A DNA stretch of 64,000 nt from SIG607 sp045605385 (GCA_045605385.1 JAZUPW010000020.1:32964-96963); one strand, 5' to 3'. Counted from the stretch's first letter, positions 48,242 through 58,026 are shown. Made by a program: numbers and translations. Notes: generated from the letters alone by a model not told the origin.

Positions 48242-49223
48242 TTTCTTCTGCCTGTACTTCTTCGGTGCTTTCTTCTTTTTTAATAAGATTTTCGGGAATT
48301 ACTTCGTTCATAGCCGCAATAGCAACTTCTATCATAGAATCATCGGGTTCTTTTGTGGTAATACGCTGTACCCACACACCGGGCGCCGAAATAATTCTTG
48401 TTACTATGTTATCGTATTTTCCACAAATTTTTAACACTTCGTAACCAAGTCCGCAAATAAGCGGAATCATAAACAGTTTAACAACAGTCCACACAACAGG
48501 ATTTTCGTAAACGCCCTTAAAAAGTATCTGGACGAAGGTAGAAACAACAACGCTTATAAGTATCATAAGAATCATAAACGAAGTACCGCAACGGGGATGA
48601 AAACGCTTTTGTTTTCTCACGTTTTCAACAGTAAGCGGAAGTTTTGCTTCGTAGCAGAAAATAGTTTTATGTTCTGCGCCGTGGTAAGAAAAAACGCGGC
48701 GGATATCCTTCATATAAGAAACTGCAATTATATAAACCAAAAAAACACACAGTTTTAGTGCCTGTTCAATAGAAGAACGCGCAATAGCCGAAAAATGTGT
48801 CTTTGTAAGCCATTCAAGGCCCTGCACGGCAAGTCGCGGTAAATACATAAACAACGCAACGCTCAATACAACAGCCAATACAGAAGCCACCGCCATTATT
48901 GCAGTCCAGGCCTTGCCCGATAATTTCTGAGTTTCGCCTGTTTCTTCATCTACTTCATCGGCAAAGCCCGATTTATCTGCCGAAATCATCATAGCCTTAT
49001 AGCCAGTTGTCATAGAATCTATAAACCCTACAACACCTCTTACAAGCGGAAGTTTAAAGAAAGCGTTTTTCTGATTAAGCGGTTTATTGTCCATATAAGT
49101 AATATCAATACTGCCGTCGGGTGTTCTTACCGCCAAAGCGCTTTTTTCGCTTGATTTCATCATAATACCCTCAATCAGCGCTTGACCGCCAATTGAAGTA
49201 TATTTACACTGTTTTTTGCTCAT
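48228..49223 (-). CDS. DUF1385 membrane protein
   Basis: A 331-residue member of the DUF1385 family, recognised by GGQALIEGIMMKSSEKSALAV at the N-terminus and YHGAEHKTIFCYEAK in the middle. It has several hydrophobic helices (about residues 60-85, 110-140, 175-195, 210-240, 245-265) and conserved His/Glu residues that have led to its description as a putative metal-dependent enzyme. Function is unknown. It commonly sits next to prmC and prfA in Firmicutes, hinting at a housekeeping envelope role. It starts 4 bases after the histidine kinase gene with ACAGGAG, so it is probably co-transcribed. Confidence 0.88.
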   Translation of the reverse strand: MSKKQCKYTSIGGQALIEGIMMKSSEKSALAVRTPDGSIDITYMDNKPLNQKNAFFKLPLVRGVVGFIDSMTTGYKAMMISADKSGFADEVDEETGETQKLSGKAWTAIMAVASVLAVVLSVALFMYLPRLAVQGLEWLTKTHFSAIARSSIEQALKLCVFLVYIIAVSYMKDIRRVFSYHGAEHKTIFCYEAKLPLTVENVRKQKRFHPRCGTSFMILMILISVVVSTFVQILFKGVYENPVVWTVVKLFMIPLICGLGYEVLKICGKYDNIVTRIISAPGVWVQRITTKEPDDSMIEVAIAAMNEVIPENLIKKEESTEEVQAEENDNI

Positions 49224-49227
49224 TTTG

Positions 49228-50697
49228 TTACTCCTGTTCGCTAATAAGTTCTTCTCCTAAAGGAGTTATTACTTTTTCAATAGGTTCTTCTTTCACTTCG
49301 TAAACAGGCAAAACAATAGTTACGGTAGTGCCTATTCCTTCAGTACTTTCAAGGAATAAAAGGCCTCCGTGCTGTTTTACAATTTCATCAGCAACAGCCA
49401 GACCTATACCGCTTCCGCGTACCTCTTTATTTGCCTTGTAAAACTTTTCTTTAACACGGTCAATATCCTGCGCGGGAACGCCAACACCTGTATCTTTAAC
49501 GGTTATTTTTACACAGGCATCTTCGGTTGTTTGCTCAATAAGCACCTGTCCTTTTTCGTTGGTGTACTTAACCGCGTTATCTATAATATTTATAAACACT
49601 TGCTTTAATCTGTCCGAGTCACCGTTAACAACGGCATCTGCTTTGGGCAGAGTAACGCTTAATTCAATTTCTTTTTTCTGGGCAAGTTCGGTATACATAT
49701 CGGCAGCCTCTTTAAGTATTACACCAATATTTATAGGCCGCAGTTCATAACTGAATCTGCCGCTTTGCATACGCGAAAAATCAAGCATATCTTCAACAAG
49801 ACCGCTTAGACGGTCAGCCTCGCTTATAACAACGTCTATTCCGCGGCTTACAAGTTCTTCATCATAACCCAGCGACATTTTTGCCGTTTCTGCCCAACCG
49901 CGAATGGCGGTAAGCGGAGTTCTTAACTCATGAGAAACCGAAGATATAAAATCATTTTTTAGTTGTTCGGCGTTTTTAAGTTCCGCTTCCATATAGTTAA
50001 TGGAATCACAAAGTTCGCCTATTTCATCTACACGGTCGGTTTTAAGTTCATCACGGTAATCGCCCAAAGCAATTTTTCTGGCCGCCTGAGAAACTTCACG
50101 CACAGGCCTTGCAATAGATTTAATAAAGAAAAATCCCGAAAGCGCAGAAAATCCCATAATACCAAGCGCTACAAGAGCAATAATTCCTGCCATTGTCCAT
50201 ATACGGGAATAACACGAAGTCATAGAAACAACGTATCTTACTGCGCCGTTACTACCCGAACCGTAATCCTTAAGAATTTCGGTTCCCGCAAGAACACGTT
50301 CTCCCGCCGAACTTTTTCCAAGCCAGATAGCCTTTTTTACGGGCGAAACAAGCGCTTTGTTGTAATCGGGCATTTTTACGTCACTTCTGTCAAAACCGGT
50401 TGTGCTTACTACAACGTTACCGTTTTTGTCAATAATCATTACTTCAATTTTATCTTTATACTTAAACTGTTCGCAATAATCTCTTGCGCCCGATACGAAA
50501 TACGCTTCATCTACACTTGAAAGTAACATAAAACCGTTTGCGTATTCCTCGGCGGCATTACGAACACTGTTAATATAATAAGAGCGTACAAAAAGACAAG
50601 CGGTAATAGCAACAACCGTCATACAAACGGCAATAGGCGCAAATACGTTTGAAAGCCATCGCCAGGTTATGCTTTTGTATTTAATTTCAAAATCCAT
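49228..50697 (-). CDS. Sensor histidine kinase, HAMP type
   Basis: Membrane sensor kinase of about 489 residues. The first helix (about 15-38) and second helix (about 165-192) flank an extracellular domain of about 125 residues with a PAS/Cache-like look (IEVMIIDKNGNVVVS). A HAMP segment (ARPVREVSQAARKIALGDY) and the phospho-acceptor H-box SVSHELRTP (His256) follow. The ATPase boxes are intact: N-box NIIDNAVKYT, G1 DTGVGVP and G2 GSGIGLAVADE. Start chosen at ATG 50697, eight bases after AAAGGAG; the in-frame ATG at 50715 overlaps that site. It is paired with the response regulator just upstream; the signal is unknown. Confidence 0.92.
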   Translation of the reverse strand: MDFEIKYKSITWRWLSNVFAPIAVCMTVVAITACLFVRSYYINSVRNAAEEYANGFMLLSSVDEAYFVSGARDYCEQFKYKDKIEVMIIDKNGNVVVSTTGFDRSDVKMPDYNKALVSPVKKAIWLGKSSAGERVLAGTEILKDYGSGSNGAVRYVVSMTSCYSRIWTMAGIIALVALGIMGFSALSGFFFIKSIARPVREVSQAARKIALGDYRDELKTDRVDEIGELCDSINYMEAELKNAEQLKNDFISSVSHELRTPLTAIRGWAETAKMSLGYDEELVSRGIDVVISEADRLSGLVEDMLDFSRMQSGRFSYELRPINIGVILKEAADMYTELAQKKEIELSVTLPKADAVVNGDSDRLKQVFINIIDNAVKYTNEKGQVLIEQTTEDACVKITVKDTGVGVPAQDIDRVKEKFYKANKEVRGSGIGLAVADEIVKQHGGLLFLESTEGIGTTVTIVLPVYEVKEEPIEKVITPLGEELISEQE

Positions 50698-50732
50698 TTT
50701 GCACACTCCTTTCAAAGTTACTTTATAAAAAT

Positions 50733-51446
50733 TTATTTATCTCCGTTTGTATTCCACTTGTAACCCATGCCCCATACGGTTTGTATATACTGCGGCTGAG
50801 ATGGGTCGGGTTCTAATTTTGTGCGTAAACGGCGTATATTAACGTCCACCGTTTTTTCTTCGCCGCAATAGTCATCGCCCCAGATTTTATCAAGGATATC
50901 ATTTCGGTCAAACGCTACGTCGGGATTTGTAAAGAAAAGTTCAATAATTTTAAACTCAATTTGTGTAAGTTTAATATTCTGACCTTCTTTTAATAAGGTT
51001 CTGTTTCTTAAATCAAGCACAAAACCGTTGCGCTCTATAACAGTTTCCGCCGCTTTTAACCTGCTTTGATTCTGAAGTTCTACACGGCGGTAAAGCGAAT
51101 CAACACGTGCAAGCAGTTCTGTGGGGCTGAAAGGCTTTGTAATATAGTCATCGGCGCCAATCATAAGACCGCTTATTTTATCCATTTCCTGCGTTCTTGC
51201 GGTCAGCATAATTATGCCAAGCGTACTGCTTCTTTTTCTTAATTCTTTGCAAAGGGTAAAACCGTCCATACCGGGCATAGAAATATCAAGCAAAGCAATA
51301 TCAAATTTACCGTTTTGCATATCATATATATCTAAAGCCTCTTCGCCGTTTGAAGCCTGAACGGTAACGTATCCCGCGCGTTGTAAGTGTATTGCTTCAA
51401 ATTCTCTTATAGCAACTTCATCTTCAACAAGTAAAAGACGTTTCAT
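50733..51446 (-). CDS. OmpR/PhoB-family response regulator
   Basis: A 237-residue two-domain regulator. The receiver domain has the acidic pocket (VEDE), phospho-acceptor Asp54 in LLDISMPGMDG and the conserved Lys in ITKPFSP. The C-terminal winged helix is of the OmpR type (DILDKIWGDDY, VDVNIRRLRTKLE, IQTVWGMGYKW). The ATG at 51446 overlaps the last base of the upstream lipoprotein stop codon and has AGAGGAG ahead of it. It would be phosphorylated by the kinase encoded next. Confidence 0.94.
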   Translation of the reverse strand: MKRLLLVEDEVAIREFEAIHLQRAGYVTVQASNGEEALDIYDMQNGKFDIALLDISMPGMDGFTLCKELRKRSSTLGIIMLTARTQEMDKISGLMIGADDYITKPFSPTELLARVDSLYRRVELQNQSRLKAAETVIERNGFVLDLRNRTLLKEGQNIKLTQIEFKIIELFFTNPDVAFDRNDILDKIWGDDYCGEEKTVDVNIRRLRTKLEPDPSQPQYIQTVWGMGYKWNTNGDK

Positions 51447-52780
51447 TATGCATTCTCCTCTATACAAACAAACATTTCTTTAATTTTGCCTTCGGTAAAA
51501 CCGTAGTCGGGCGCGTATTCTGATATTTTAAGCAAATATACAAGCGATTCATTTTCGGCAAGTTTTATATATCCCTCGCCCGAATAGTTACCCGCTTCAA
51601 CCGAAGCAGGAGTAACCGCCCTTATGTGGAACAGTTCATTTAAAAACTTGTTTTCTTCATAATCGTAAGCATAAATGGTGCGCTGACGTTTTTCGGGCAC
51701 CCTTGTAACCGTAATGTCATCAATCATACTCTTATCAAGATTAATATAATAACCGTCATTATAGTTAACCAAGGCATACATTTTTTCAACAAACTCGTCC
51801 TTGCCGTATACACACCATTTAGTAAGATATGCTTGCTGATTTATAGAAAACTGTTCTTCAACAGGCAGCGGTTGCATAATAGGCACTTCCACAACAGTAT
51901 CACCGTCAAAATCTTTACAGGTAACCACCGAAGTTCTCAACGTTGGTGAATCTATTGGATTTTCAATATCATAAAACGGGTTTTTAAGAACACCGTCTTC
52001 AAAATATATTATTTCGGTTATAAGACCTGCGCCTTTTGCGGCATCTATATAAACACAGAATGCACCGTCGGCGGTTTTGCTTACAATGGGATCGTAATAT
52101 GCCGTTACGCTTCCGTCAAGATGACAATTTCCTATTTCATCTATAGCATCGGTAGTCATTGAAAAATAACTTGCCTGCGAAAGCGCTGTTGTAGTGTTAA
52201 GATAAATTACCATAACGTCGTTTGAAAAATCATCGTTTAAATCGCAGGTTACAAAACAACTGTAAGGTTCTTCAAGCACGGTAATCATTGAAGCGCCCGT
52301 ATATTCATATATTTTAAGTTTTTTATCAACGTTGCCGTAAATATTCCAGCCAACAAGAATTTCAAGTCTGCCGTCAGAGTTAAGGTCATCAAACACAACC
52401 CTTTCAACGTCTGCGCCCACAAGATTCTGTTCTGCTGTAACAGACCATTCGCCGCCGTTATTGTCTACTACAGCAATATGAACGTTAACGGTGTTTTCAA
52501 CCGTTGTGCTGTAAAACACAATGGCTTCGTTTACGTTATCGGCATCAATATCGCGCATTGTAATTGCCGAGCGGTACTCACCGTAATTTGGAAAAATAAG
52601 AGTATAATTATCTTTAAGCGAATTTTCCAGCGCCTGTTGTATAGGCCGCATTTCGCCCGTCAACTTAGGCGCTTTCAAAAGGTCGGAAACTTCCGAATCA
52701 AAAACTGTGCATCCGCAAAGCGAGCAGCACAAAAGCACCAATAATATAAAAGCCGTAATTTTTTTAATACTGCTTTTCAC
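51446..52780 (-). CDS. Lipoprotein with FG-GAP/VCBS-like repeats, upstream of a two-component system
   Basis: A 444-residue predicted lipoprotein starting at GTG 52780. Lipobox SLCGC puts the lipid on Cys24. At least three acidic motifs resemble FG-GAP/VCBS calcium loops (RDIDADNVNEAIV, DDLNSDGRLEILVGW, CDLNDDFSNDVMV), and a fourth is weaker (CKDFDGDTVVEVP); such repeats build beta-propellers. An upstream in-frame ATG at 52834 would sit on the predicted transcription start and is rejected. The gene ends one base into the response regulator gene, so all three genes form one operon. An extracytoplasmic sensing or accessory role for the two-component system is inference. Confidence 0.75.
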   Translation of the reverse strand: MKSSIKKITAFILLVLLCCSLCGCTVFDSEVSDLLKAPKLTGEMRPIQQALENSLKDNYTLIFPNYGEYRSAITMRDIDADNVNEAIVFYSTTVENTVNVHIAVVDNNGGEWSVTAEQNLVGADVERVVFDDLNSDGRLEILVGWNIYGNVDKKLKIYEYTGASMITVLEEPYSCFVTCDLNDDFSNDVMVIYLNTTTALSQASYFSMTTDAIDEIGNCHLDGSVTAYYDPIVSKTADGAFCVYIDAAKGAGLITEIIYFEDGVLKNPFYDIENPIDSPTLRTSVVTCKDFDGDTVVEVPIMQPLPVEEQFSINQQAYLTKWCVYGKDEFVEKMYALVNYNDGYYINLDKSMIDDITVTRVPEKRQRTIYAYDYEENKFLNELFHIRAVTPASVEAGNYSGEGYIKLAENESLVYLLKISEYAPDYGFTEGKIKEMFVCIEENA

Positions 52781-52844
52781 GAAAACACATCCCTTTCTTT
52801 TATTTACCAAAGCATATACTACGCCCATTTTCACTATTTAGAAC

Positions 52845-52850
52845 ATTATA
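52845..52850 (-). promoter_or_regulatory. Possible -10 of the lipoprotein/two-component operon
   Basis: TATAAT preceded by a G-rich, extended -10-like context (TTTGTGGTATAAT). No convincing -35. It supports translation starting at GTG 52780. Confidence 0.4.
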
Positions 52851-52902
52851 CCACAAACAAAAGCAAAATTAAATAACAAATTTTAAATTTTTATACGTTT
52901 TT

Positions 52903-52944
52903 AAAAAAAATTACCGATAGCAGAAAAACTATCGGTAATTTTTG
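52903..52944 (-). terminator. Terminator of the ABC transporter operon
   Basis: The hairpin ATTACCGATAG...CTATCGGTAAT is followed by eight T residues on the minus strand, 12 bases after the DUF4340 stop. Confidence 0.9.
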
Positions 52945-52955
52945 CTTTATTAAGT

Positions 52956-54506
52956 TTAAAGGAATTGTGAAAAACTTCTTACAATACCGTTATAAGCGGT
53001 AGAAGTAATTTGTCCCATTGGTGTGCCGCCAACGTAATACTGGTATCTTGTTTCGCTTACTTTCTTAAAGGAAAGCGAAGTTGCTTCGCTGCCGTCTTTA
53101 TGGTGAAGTTTAATTGTAAGCGTTGTTTCACTTGCGGCGGGAAGCACTGAAATGTCAATACCCGTTGTGCTTATGAAATCGGCATAAGCGCTCTGGAATT
53201 TTTCAGCATCCACCTTTGTTTCGCCGTTCTTTATAATATATTCTTCGTTATCTTCATCATACGAAATATCAAACGAAGCATTAACCGCGCCAACCATTTC
53301 AAAACGGTTTACGTCACCAAAGGCTTCAAGAACCATAAACAGCGTGTAGAAGTCTTTTTCCTTATAATTTGCAAAAGGCAAATAGGTTATAGGAACAGTT
53401 CTTATAAGTTTATCATTACTTGCCGCAACGTAGAAGTTACTTGTCGTGCCTTCCTGCGCCGCAATATTATAAGTGTAAGTTTCACCCGCAATATTCATTG
53501 TAACAATAATATCGGGGTCATCAAGACCGAATTTCTTTAACGATTCAGCCGACTGATCAAACGAAACACATGCGGAAGACGAGGTAACGGTACCGAAAAG
53601 GTCGCGTAATTCTTCGGCCTTAGCGGCAATTCGCTTTTGCGGAGTAGTGGTTATAAAGGATGCATAAGAACTGAAATCGCCGTTTGTGTTAGGCATAAAG
53701 GTTATTGCTTCTGGGAATCTTTTGCCCGAAAGCACAATGCTGTCAAAACTTGTAAGTTTTCCCTCTTCATCAAAATATTTTGCGTTTTTATCGGTTTTTT
53801 CAACCTTAGCAATGCCTGTTGAAATTGCTAAATCAAAGGCGCTTACGTCAACCGCAGCCTTGGTATTTGAACCAACAACAAAAATTTTGTCCGGTATTCC
53901 CGAAACCATAGCATAACAACGAGAAACGTCGTTTGTATCTTTGCCGTAATTAATTGTAATTTCATCATCTACACAAACCACTTTAACCGTAACTAATGGG
54001 TTATCAAGGCCGTAAGAAGCAAGGTCTTCTGCTTCGTATTTACCGTAAGCATCCATTGAAGCAACGCTGTTTATAATTTGCTGCAGCGAAGTGGCGTCAA
54101 TAAGGTCGCTGTCGTAACCCTCAAGTCTTAAAACGGTTTCGGTCTGCGCGTTATTTTCAATAGACGTAGCCAATTCTTCTTTGTATATTCTTAAATTGCC
54201 CGAAGAATTTGTAATAATAACCTCTTCAACAGCTTCGGCATTTAAAGTATAAACCGTTTCGGTAGGAAGCGAAGCAACGTCATCGTCTTGCTTTTCGGGC
54301 AACCATTTTTTAACACCGAAAACAGCGCCTACAAGCACTACAACCGCTAATATACCGGCAATTATTTTAACGGTATTTTTGCTTTTACCTTTTTTCTTTT
54401 TATCGGTATGCGCCGTAGGGTCTGAAAAAATAGTAGAAAATTCGGTTGATGTGTTTTCATTTACAGGTTCGGTACTTTGCTTACTGTTTTCAAAATTTTC
54501 CTGCAT
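52956..54506 (-). CDS. DUF4340-containing membrane-anchored protein of a Gld-type ABC system
   Basis: A 516-residue protein with a low-complexity cytoplasmic N-terminus, one membrane helix (about 46-67) and a large extracytoplasmic part. That part has two DUF4340-type modules, recognised by YGLDNPLVTVKV and KFGLDDPDIIVTMN in equivalent positions. DUF4340 proteins are usually encoded next to GldG-like ABC components, as here; their function is unsettled. The start codon overlaps the stop of the GldG-like gene (TAATG), so translation is coupled. It is the last gene before a strong terminator. Substrate of the system unknown. Confidence 0.85.
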   Translation of the reverse strand: MQENFENSKQSTEPVNENTSTEFSTIFSDPTAHTDKKKKGKSKNTVKIIAGILAVVVLVGAVFGVKKWLPEKQDDDVASLPTETVYTLNAEAVEEVIITNSSGNLRIYKEELATSIENNAQTETVLRLEGYDSDLIDATSLQQIINSVASMDAYGKYEAEDLASYGLDNPLVTVKVVCVDDEITINYGKDTNDVSRCYAMVSGIPDKIFVVGSNTKAAVDVSAFDLAISTGIAKVEKTDKNAKYFDEEGKLTSFDSIVLSGKRFPEAITFMPNTNGDFSSYASFITTTPQKRIAAKAEELRDLFGTVTSSSACVSFDQSAESLKKFGLDDPDIIVTMNIAGETYTYNIAAQEGTTSNFYVAASNDKLIRTVPITYLPFANYKEKDFYTLFMVLEAFGDVNRFEMVGAVNASFDISYDEDNEEYIIKNGETKVDAEKFQSAYADFISTTGIDISVLPAASETTLTIKLHHKDGSEATSLSFKKVSETRYQYYVGGTPMGQITSTAYNGIVRSFSQFL

Positions 54507-56149
54507 TACAGATTTCTCCTTTTAGCAAAAATAACAGTAGCCAGAACTAAAACTGCAAGAGGCAGAACAACCGTAAAGAATATAAGCACAAACTTAGAAC
54601 TTGCTTCAGATGTAATATAAAGCGAAGACGTTGAATCAATAACCTTGTTTTCAAAGGTTATTTCTGCGCTGTTCATTCCCGTAGGCACCTGTAAAGCCTT
54701 TAATACCATGCCCTTGTAATCCAAAGAACTGTAGTTTAGTACGTAATTTTCCGAAATAAAGTCAATACTTGAAAAAGCAAGAACGTAACTTGAAACAGCC
54801 TTGTTGTCCTTAAAGTCGGCTTCTTCGGAAATAATAAGGGTAGAAAACGTTTCGGTAGCAGTTTCGCTGTTTGGCTGAACAGAAGCCTCTGTGCCCAACG
54901 GCATTACAGCGCTGCTTCCCAAAGTTTTTAAAAGGGTTGTGGTATCTCTGGAACCGTAAGGCTCACCGTTTTCCTTCATAGGAATATTATAACCCGTAAT
55001 GTATCCGCTTCCTGCAGAAATAATATCGCTGTCGCCGGTAGCAGAAGCGCTTAAGAATGTAGAGTAAGAGTTAGCAAGATGATAACTGTCATTTGCTTCA
55101 AAAACAATACCTTCGGTTATTTCAATACCCCATTCACTCATAAATTCATAAAGGTTGGGGAGTCTTTGATAACCGCTGTCACCAAAGAAAAGTAAAGTTT
55201 TGCCCTTTGCGCCTTCGTTATCAAGGAAGTCGTTAAGCACGTCAAGTTCTCCGCCCATAAAGTCAGAGGTAGGCGCACATATAACAACGGCATCAAAGGA
55301 AGGATCAATAGCCGAAATAACGCTGTCGCTTATTTCTTCTACAACAAAGTTGTTAAGTTCAAGCAATTCACCGTAATACTCAAAAGCCTTGCTTCCGCCG
55401 TGGCCCGAAATAAAGGCAACCTTTTTGGTGTCTTCACTTGTTACCGAAGCAATAGCGCTTGTAAGAGCAGTTTCAAGGCGAGAGCCTGTTACGTAATAGT
55501 AATCGTAACCCATAGAAGCCGAACCGCTTATGTCACTATAGTTGTATATATCAATAAAAGTCAACAATTTGTGGTTGTTAAGTTCTGCGCCGCTTTGTGC
55601 AGTAAAGGAACTTGTAACCAAAATATCACCGTAGTTGTAGTGTTCGGGATAATCGGTGTTAATCTGCGACATTTCGGTGCCGTACGGGTCAACGTACTTA
55701 ACCGTAATGTTTTCGCTTATATCATCGTAAAGTTTTAAAAATGCGGTGGTTTGCTTGTAGTAGTCGCTTGTCTGAGCGCTGTAACCCATCTGCTGAGCGT
55801 AATACTGCATATAACCGCCGTAATATTCGCTGTCAGAAGCGGCAAGAATATAAATCTCAACAGGTTTGCTAACGGTTTTAAGATACTCTCTGTTTTCTTC
55901 GGAAATAGAGTTCTTCTTATCGGCAGTAATATCAAAATCTAAATTAACACGTTTTGCAAGAACACCCACAAGAAGGTTTAAAACAACAGCCGCAGCAATA
56001 ACAATAGCCACAATTACAGTAGCGTATCCGCCGCGTTTTAAAAGATTTTTATTGCGGATTTTTTCCTTTTTCGAGCCAAAAAGCGCCGAAAACAGCATTT
56101 TAAAGAAGGAAGAAACGTTTTTAATCATAATCATAAATTTTTCTTTCAT
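54506..56149 (-). CDS. GldG-like ABC transporter auxiliary protein
   Basis: A 547-residue protein of the GldG/ABC_transp_aux family. A helix near residues 40-65 anchors a large outer domain with FISGHGGSKAFEYYGELLE, ISAIDPSFDAVVICAPTSDF and LDNEGAKGKTLLFFGDSGY, a Rossmann-like region seen in the family. A second helix (about 517-540) ends in KRRNL. The family was named for gliding motility in Bacteroidetes, but homologues are widespread in non-gliding Firmicutes, where they accompany an exporter. It starts 12 bases after the permease gene with GAGGAAG upstream. Confidence 0.88.
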   Translation of the reverse strand: MKEKFMIMIKNVSSFFKMLFSALFGSKKEKIRNKNLLKRGGYATVIVAIVIAAAVVLNLLVGVLAKRVNLDFDITADKKNSISEENREYLKTVSKPVEIYILAASDSEYYGGYMQYYAQQMGYSAQTSDYYKQTTAFLKLYDDISENITVKYVDPYGTEMSQINTDYPEHYNYGDILVTSSFTAQSGAELNNHKLLTFIDIYNYSDISGSASMGYDYYYVTGSRLETALTSAIASVTSEDTKKVAFISGHGGSKAFEYYGELLELNNFVVEEISDSVISAIDPSFDAVVICAPTSDFMGGELDVLNDFLDNEGAKGKTLLFFGDSGYQRLPNLYEFMSEWGIEITEGIVFEANDSYHLANSYSTFLSASATGDSDIISAGSGYITGYNIPMKENGEPYGSRDTTTLLKTLGSSAVMPLGTEASVQPNSETATETFSTLIISEEADFKDNKAVSSYVLAFSSIDFISENYVLNYSSLDYKGMVLKALQVPTGMNSAEITFENKVIDSTSSLYITSEASSKFVLIFFTVVLPLAVLVLATVIFAKRRNL

Positions 56150-56161
56150 TTTACTTCCTCC

Positions 56162-56866
56162 TTATGCCCATCTGCGTTTTTCTACCGAGCGCACACAAAG
56201 GAATAAGAACACGGCAGTAATTGAAATGAAATAAATAATATCGGGAATACTTAAAATGCTTTCAGCAAAATTTGAATAACGGTCGGTCATAGCAATACTC
56301 TTTGCGGCCTTGGTTATCCAGTCAACGCCAATCATTTCGGCAATACCCGAAGCAAAAGCAACAACAATGTTAACAACAATAGAAAGTGTTGCGGCAAGGG
56401 CTGTGCTTTCGGTAAGCGAAGAAATAAATATACCAATTGCAATAATTGCCGCGCCTAAAAGCATTGTGCCAAATAACGCGTAAATGTATAAAAGCCAGTT
56501 TGTTGCGCTTAAATAAGAAACCACTAATTGGAAAACAAGGGTGGGAGCATAGGCAATACCGAAAATAGACATACAAGCCCAGAACTTGCCCATTACAACG
56601 CTTGTTACCGAAATAGGCGCGGTAAGTAAAACCTGATCTACTTTTTGGCGCTTGTCTTCACTTATAGTTCTCATAGTAAGCACGGGAACAAGGAACAATG
56701 TGAAGTAAAGCGGATATCCAAACGGTATTGCAAAAACGTTTGTGCTTCCGTTACTGTAAAGCACGTAGAATAAAAATCCCTCAATGGCAAAGAATGCCGC
56801 TAAAAAACAATACGCGCTGAACGAGGTGAAATACGCACGCATTTCTCTTTTATAAATTGCGCTCAT
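56162..56866 (-). CDS. ABC-2-type transporter permease (GldF-like)
   Basis: A 234-residue integral membrane protein with about six hydrophobic helices. It has the cytoplasmic segment MRTISEDKRQKVDQVLLTAP that marks ABC-2/GldF-type permeases and contacts the ATPase. It is likely to dimerise to form the export channel. The ATG overlaps the ATPase stop codon (TAATG). The membrane partner of the following GldG-like and DUF4340 proteins. Confidence 0.9.
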   Translation of the reverse strand: MSAIYKREMRAYFTSFSAYCFLAAFFAIEGFLFYVLYSNGSTNVFAIPFGYPLYFTLFLVPVLTMRTISEDKRQKVDQVLLTAPISVTSVVMGKFWACMSIFGIAYAPTLVFQLVVSYLSATNWLLYIYALFGTMLLGAAIIAIGIFISSLTESTALAATLSIVVNIVVAFASGIAEMIGVDWITKAAKSIAMTDRYSNFAESILSIPDIIYFISITAVFLFLCVRSVEKRRWA

Positions 56867-57933
56867 TATTCTTCCTCCCCTTCTTCTGCTGTTTCGGTCA
56901 ATTCTTCTTTTTGCTGTATTTCTTCTGTTTCTTCAATTATATCTTCAGGCAAAACGGCGGGTTCTTTTTCTTCGTTAGTAACCGCAGAAGCAATACCCTG
57001 CTCATCATCGCCTGTAAGACGCAAGAATATCTGTTCAAGTGTAAGTTCGTTGCTGGTAAGTGATAAAAGCACCTTCTGGCGTTCTGCAAGGCGCTTGAAT
57101 ACGTCACCTCTTACGTCGGCATTCTCGGCAGGCTGAATATGGTAATCTCTGCTGCCGGTTTCCATTTCACCAAGGCAGGTAACACTCACAACGTCCTTAA
57201 CACTGTTAAGCGCGCTTAAAACGTCTTCTTCTCTGCCAATTACACGGGCAACAAGAGAATGGTCGTTAGAAAGCACCTTAGAAAGATTATCAGGAGTATC
57301 ATCGGCAATAATATGTCCGCGGTTAATAATAATAACGCGCTTACAAACAGCCTGTACTTCAGATAATATGTGCGAACTTAAAATAATTGTATGGTTTCTG
57401 CCAAGTTTTGCAATAAGTTCTCTAATCTCAATAATCTGCTTGGGGTCAAGACCAACGGTAGGTTCGTCAAGAATAAGTACGTCGGGGTTACCCACAAGAG
57501 CAGCGGCAATACCCACACGCTGACGGTAACCTTTAGAAAGGTTTTTAATTAAACGCTTGTCAACTTCACTAATGCGAACAAGACGGACAATTTCATCAAT
57601 GTGAGCATCTTTCGGGAACTGCACCTTTTTTAAATCGTAAATAAAATTAAGATATTCGCGTGTGGTCATATCAAGGTAAAGCGGCGGAATTTCAGGCAAA
57701 TAACCTATTCTGCGCTTAGCAAGTTGCGGGTCATCCATAATATCATAACCGTCAACCGAAACGCTTCCCTGAGTAAGAGAAAGATAACCGGTTAAAATAT
57801 TCATAATGGTAGATTTACCTGCGCCGTTAGGGCCCAAAAAGCCAACAACTTCGCCTTTTTCAATACTGAAGCTTACGTCTTTAACAGCAAGATGACTGCC
57901 GTATCGCTTAGTAAGTCCGGATACTTCTATCAT
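56866..57933 (-). CDS. ABC transporter ATP-binding protein (GldA/NatA-like)
   Basis: A 355-residue ATPase. Walker A is GPNGAGKST (residues 34-42), the signature is LSKGYRQRVGIA, Walker B with the catalytic Glu is VLILDEP, and the H-loop is in ILSSHIL. After the nucleotide-binding domain there is an extra C-terminal domain, then a very acidic tail of about 60 residues rich in Glu (EETEEIQQKEELTETAEEGE), unusual for the family. First gene of the four-gene export operon, with AACGGAGGAAAAC upstream. Confidence 0.93.
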   Translation of the reverse strand: MIEVSGLTKRYGSHLAVKDVSFSIEKGEVVGFLGPNGAGKSTIMNILTGYLSLTQGSVSVDGYDIMDDPQLAKRRIGYLPEIPPLYLDMTTREYLNFIYDLKKVQFPKDAHIDEIVRLVRISEVDKRLIKNLSKGYRQRVGIAAALVGNPDVLILDEPTVGLDPKQIIEIRELIAKLGRNHTIILSSHILSEVQAVCKRVIIINRGHIIADDTPDNLSKVLSNDHSLVARVIGREEDVLSALNSVKDVVSVTCLGEMETGSRDYHIQPAENADVRGDVFKRLAERQKVLLSLTSNELTLEQIFLRLTGDDEQGIASAVTNEEKEPAVLPEDIIEETEEIQQKEELTETAEEGEEE

Positions 57934-58026
57934 ATAGTTTTCCTCCGTAATAATATTTCAAATACTATTTTAATGCATTTTTAATTTACAGTTGTAAACA
58001 AACTATAAATATTGCATACGTAATGA

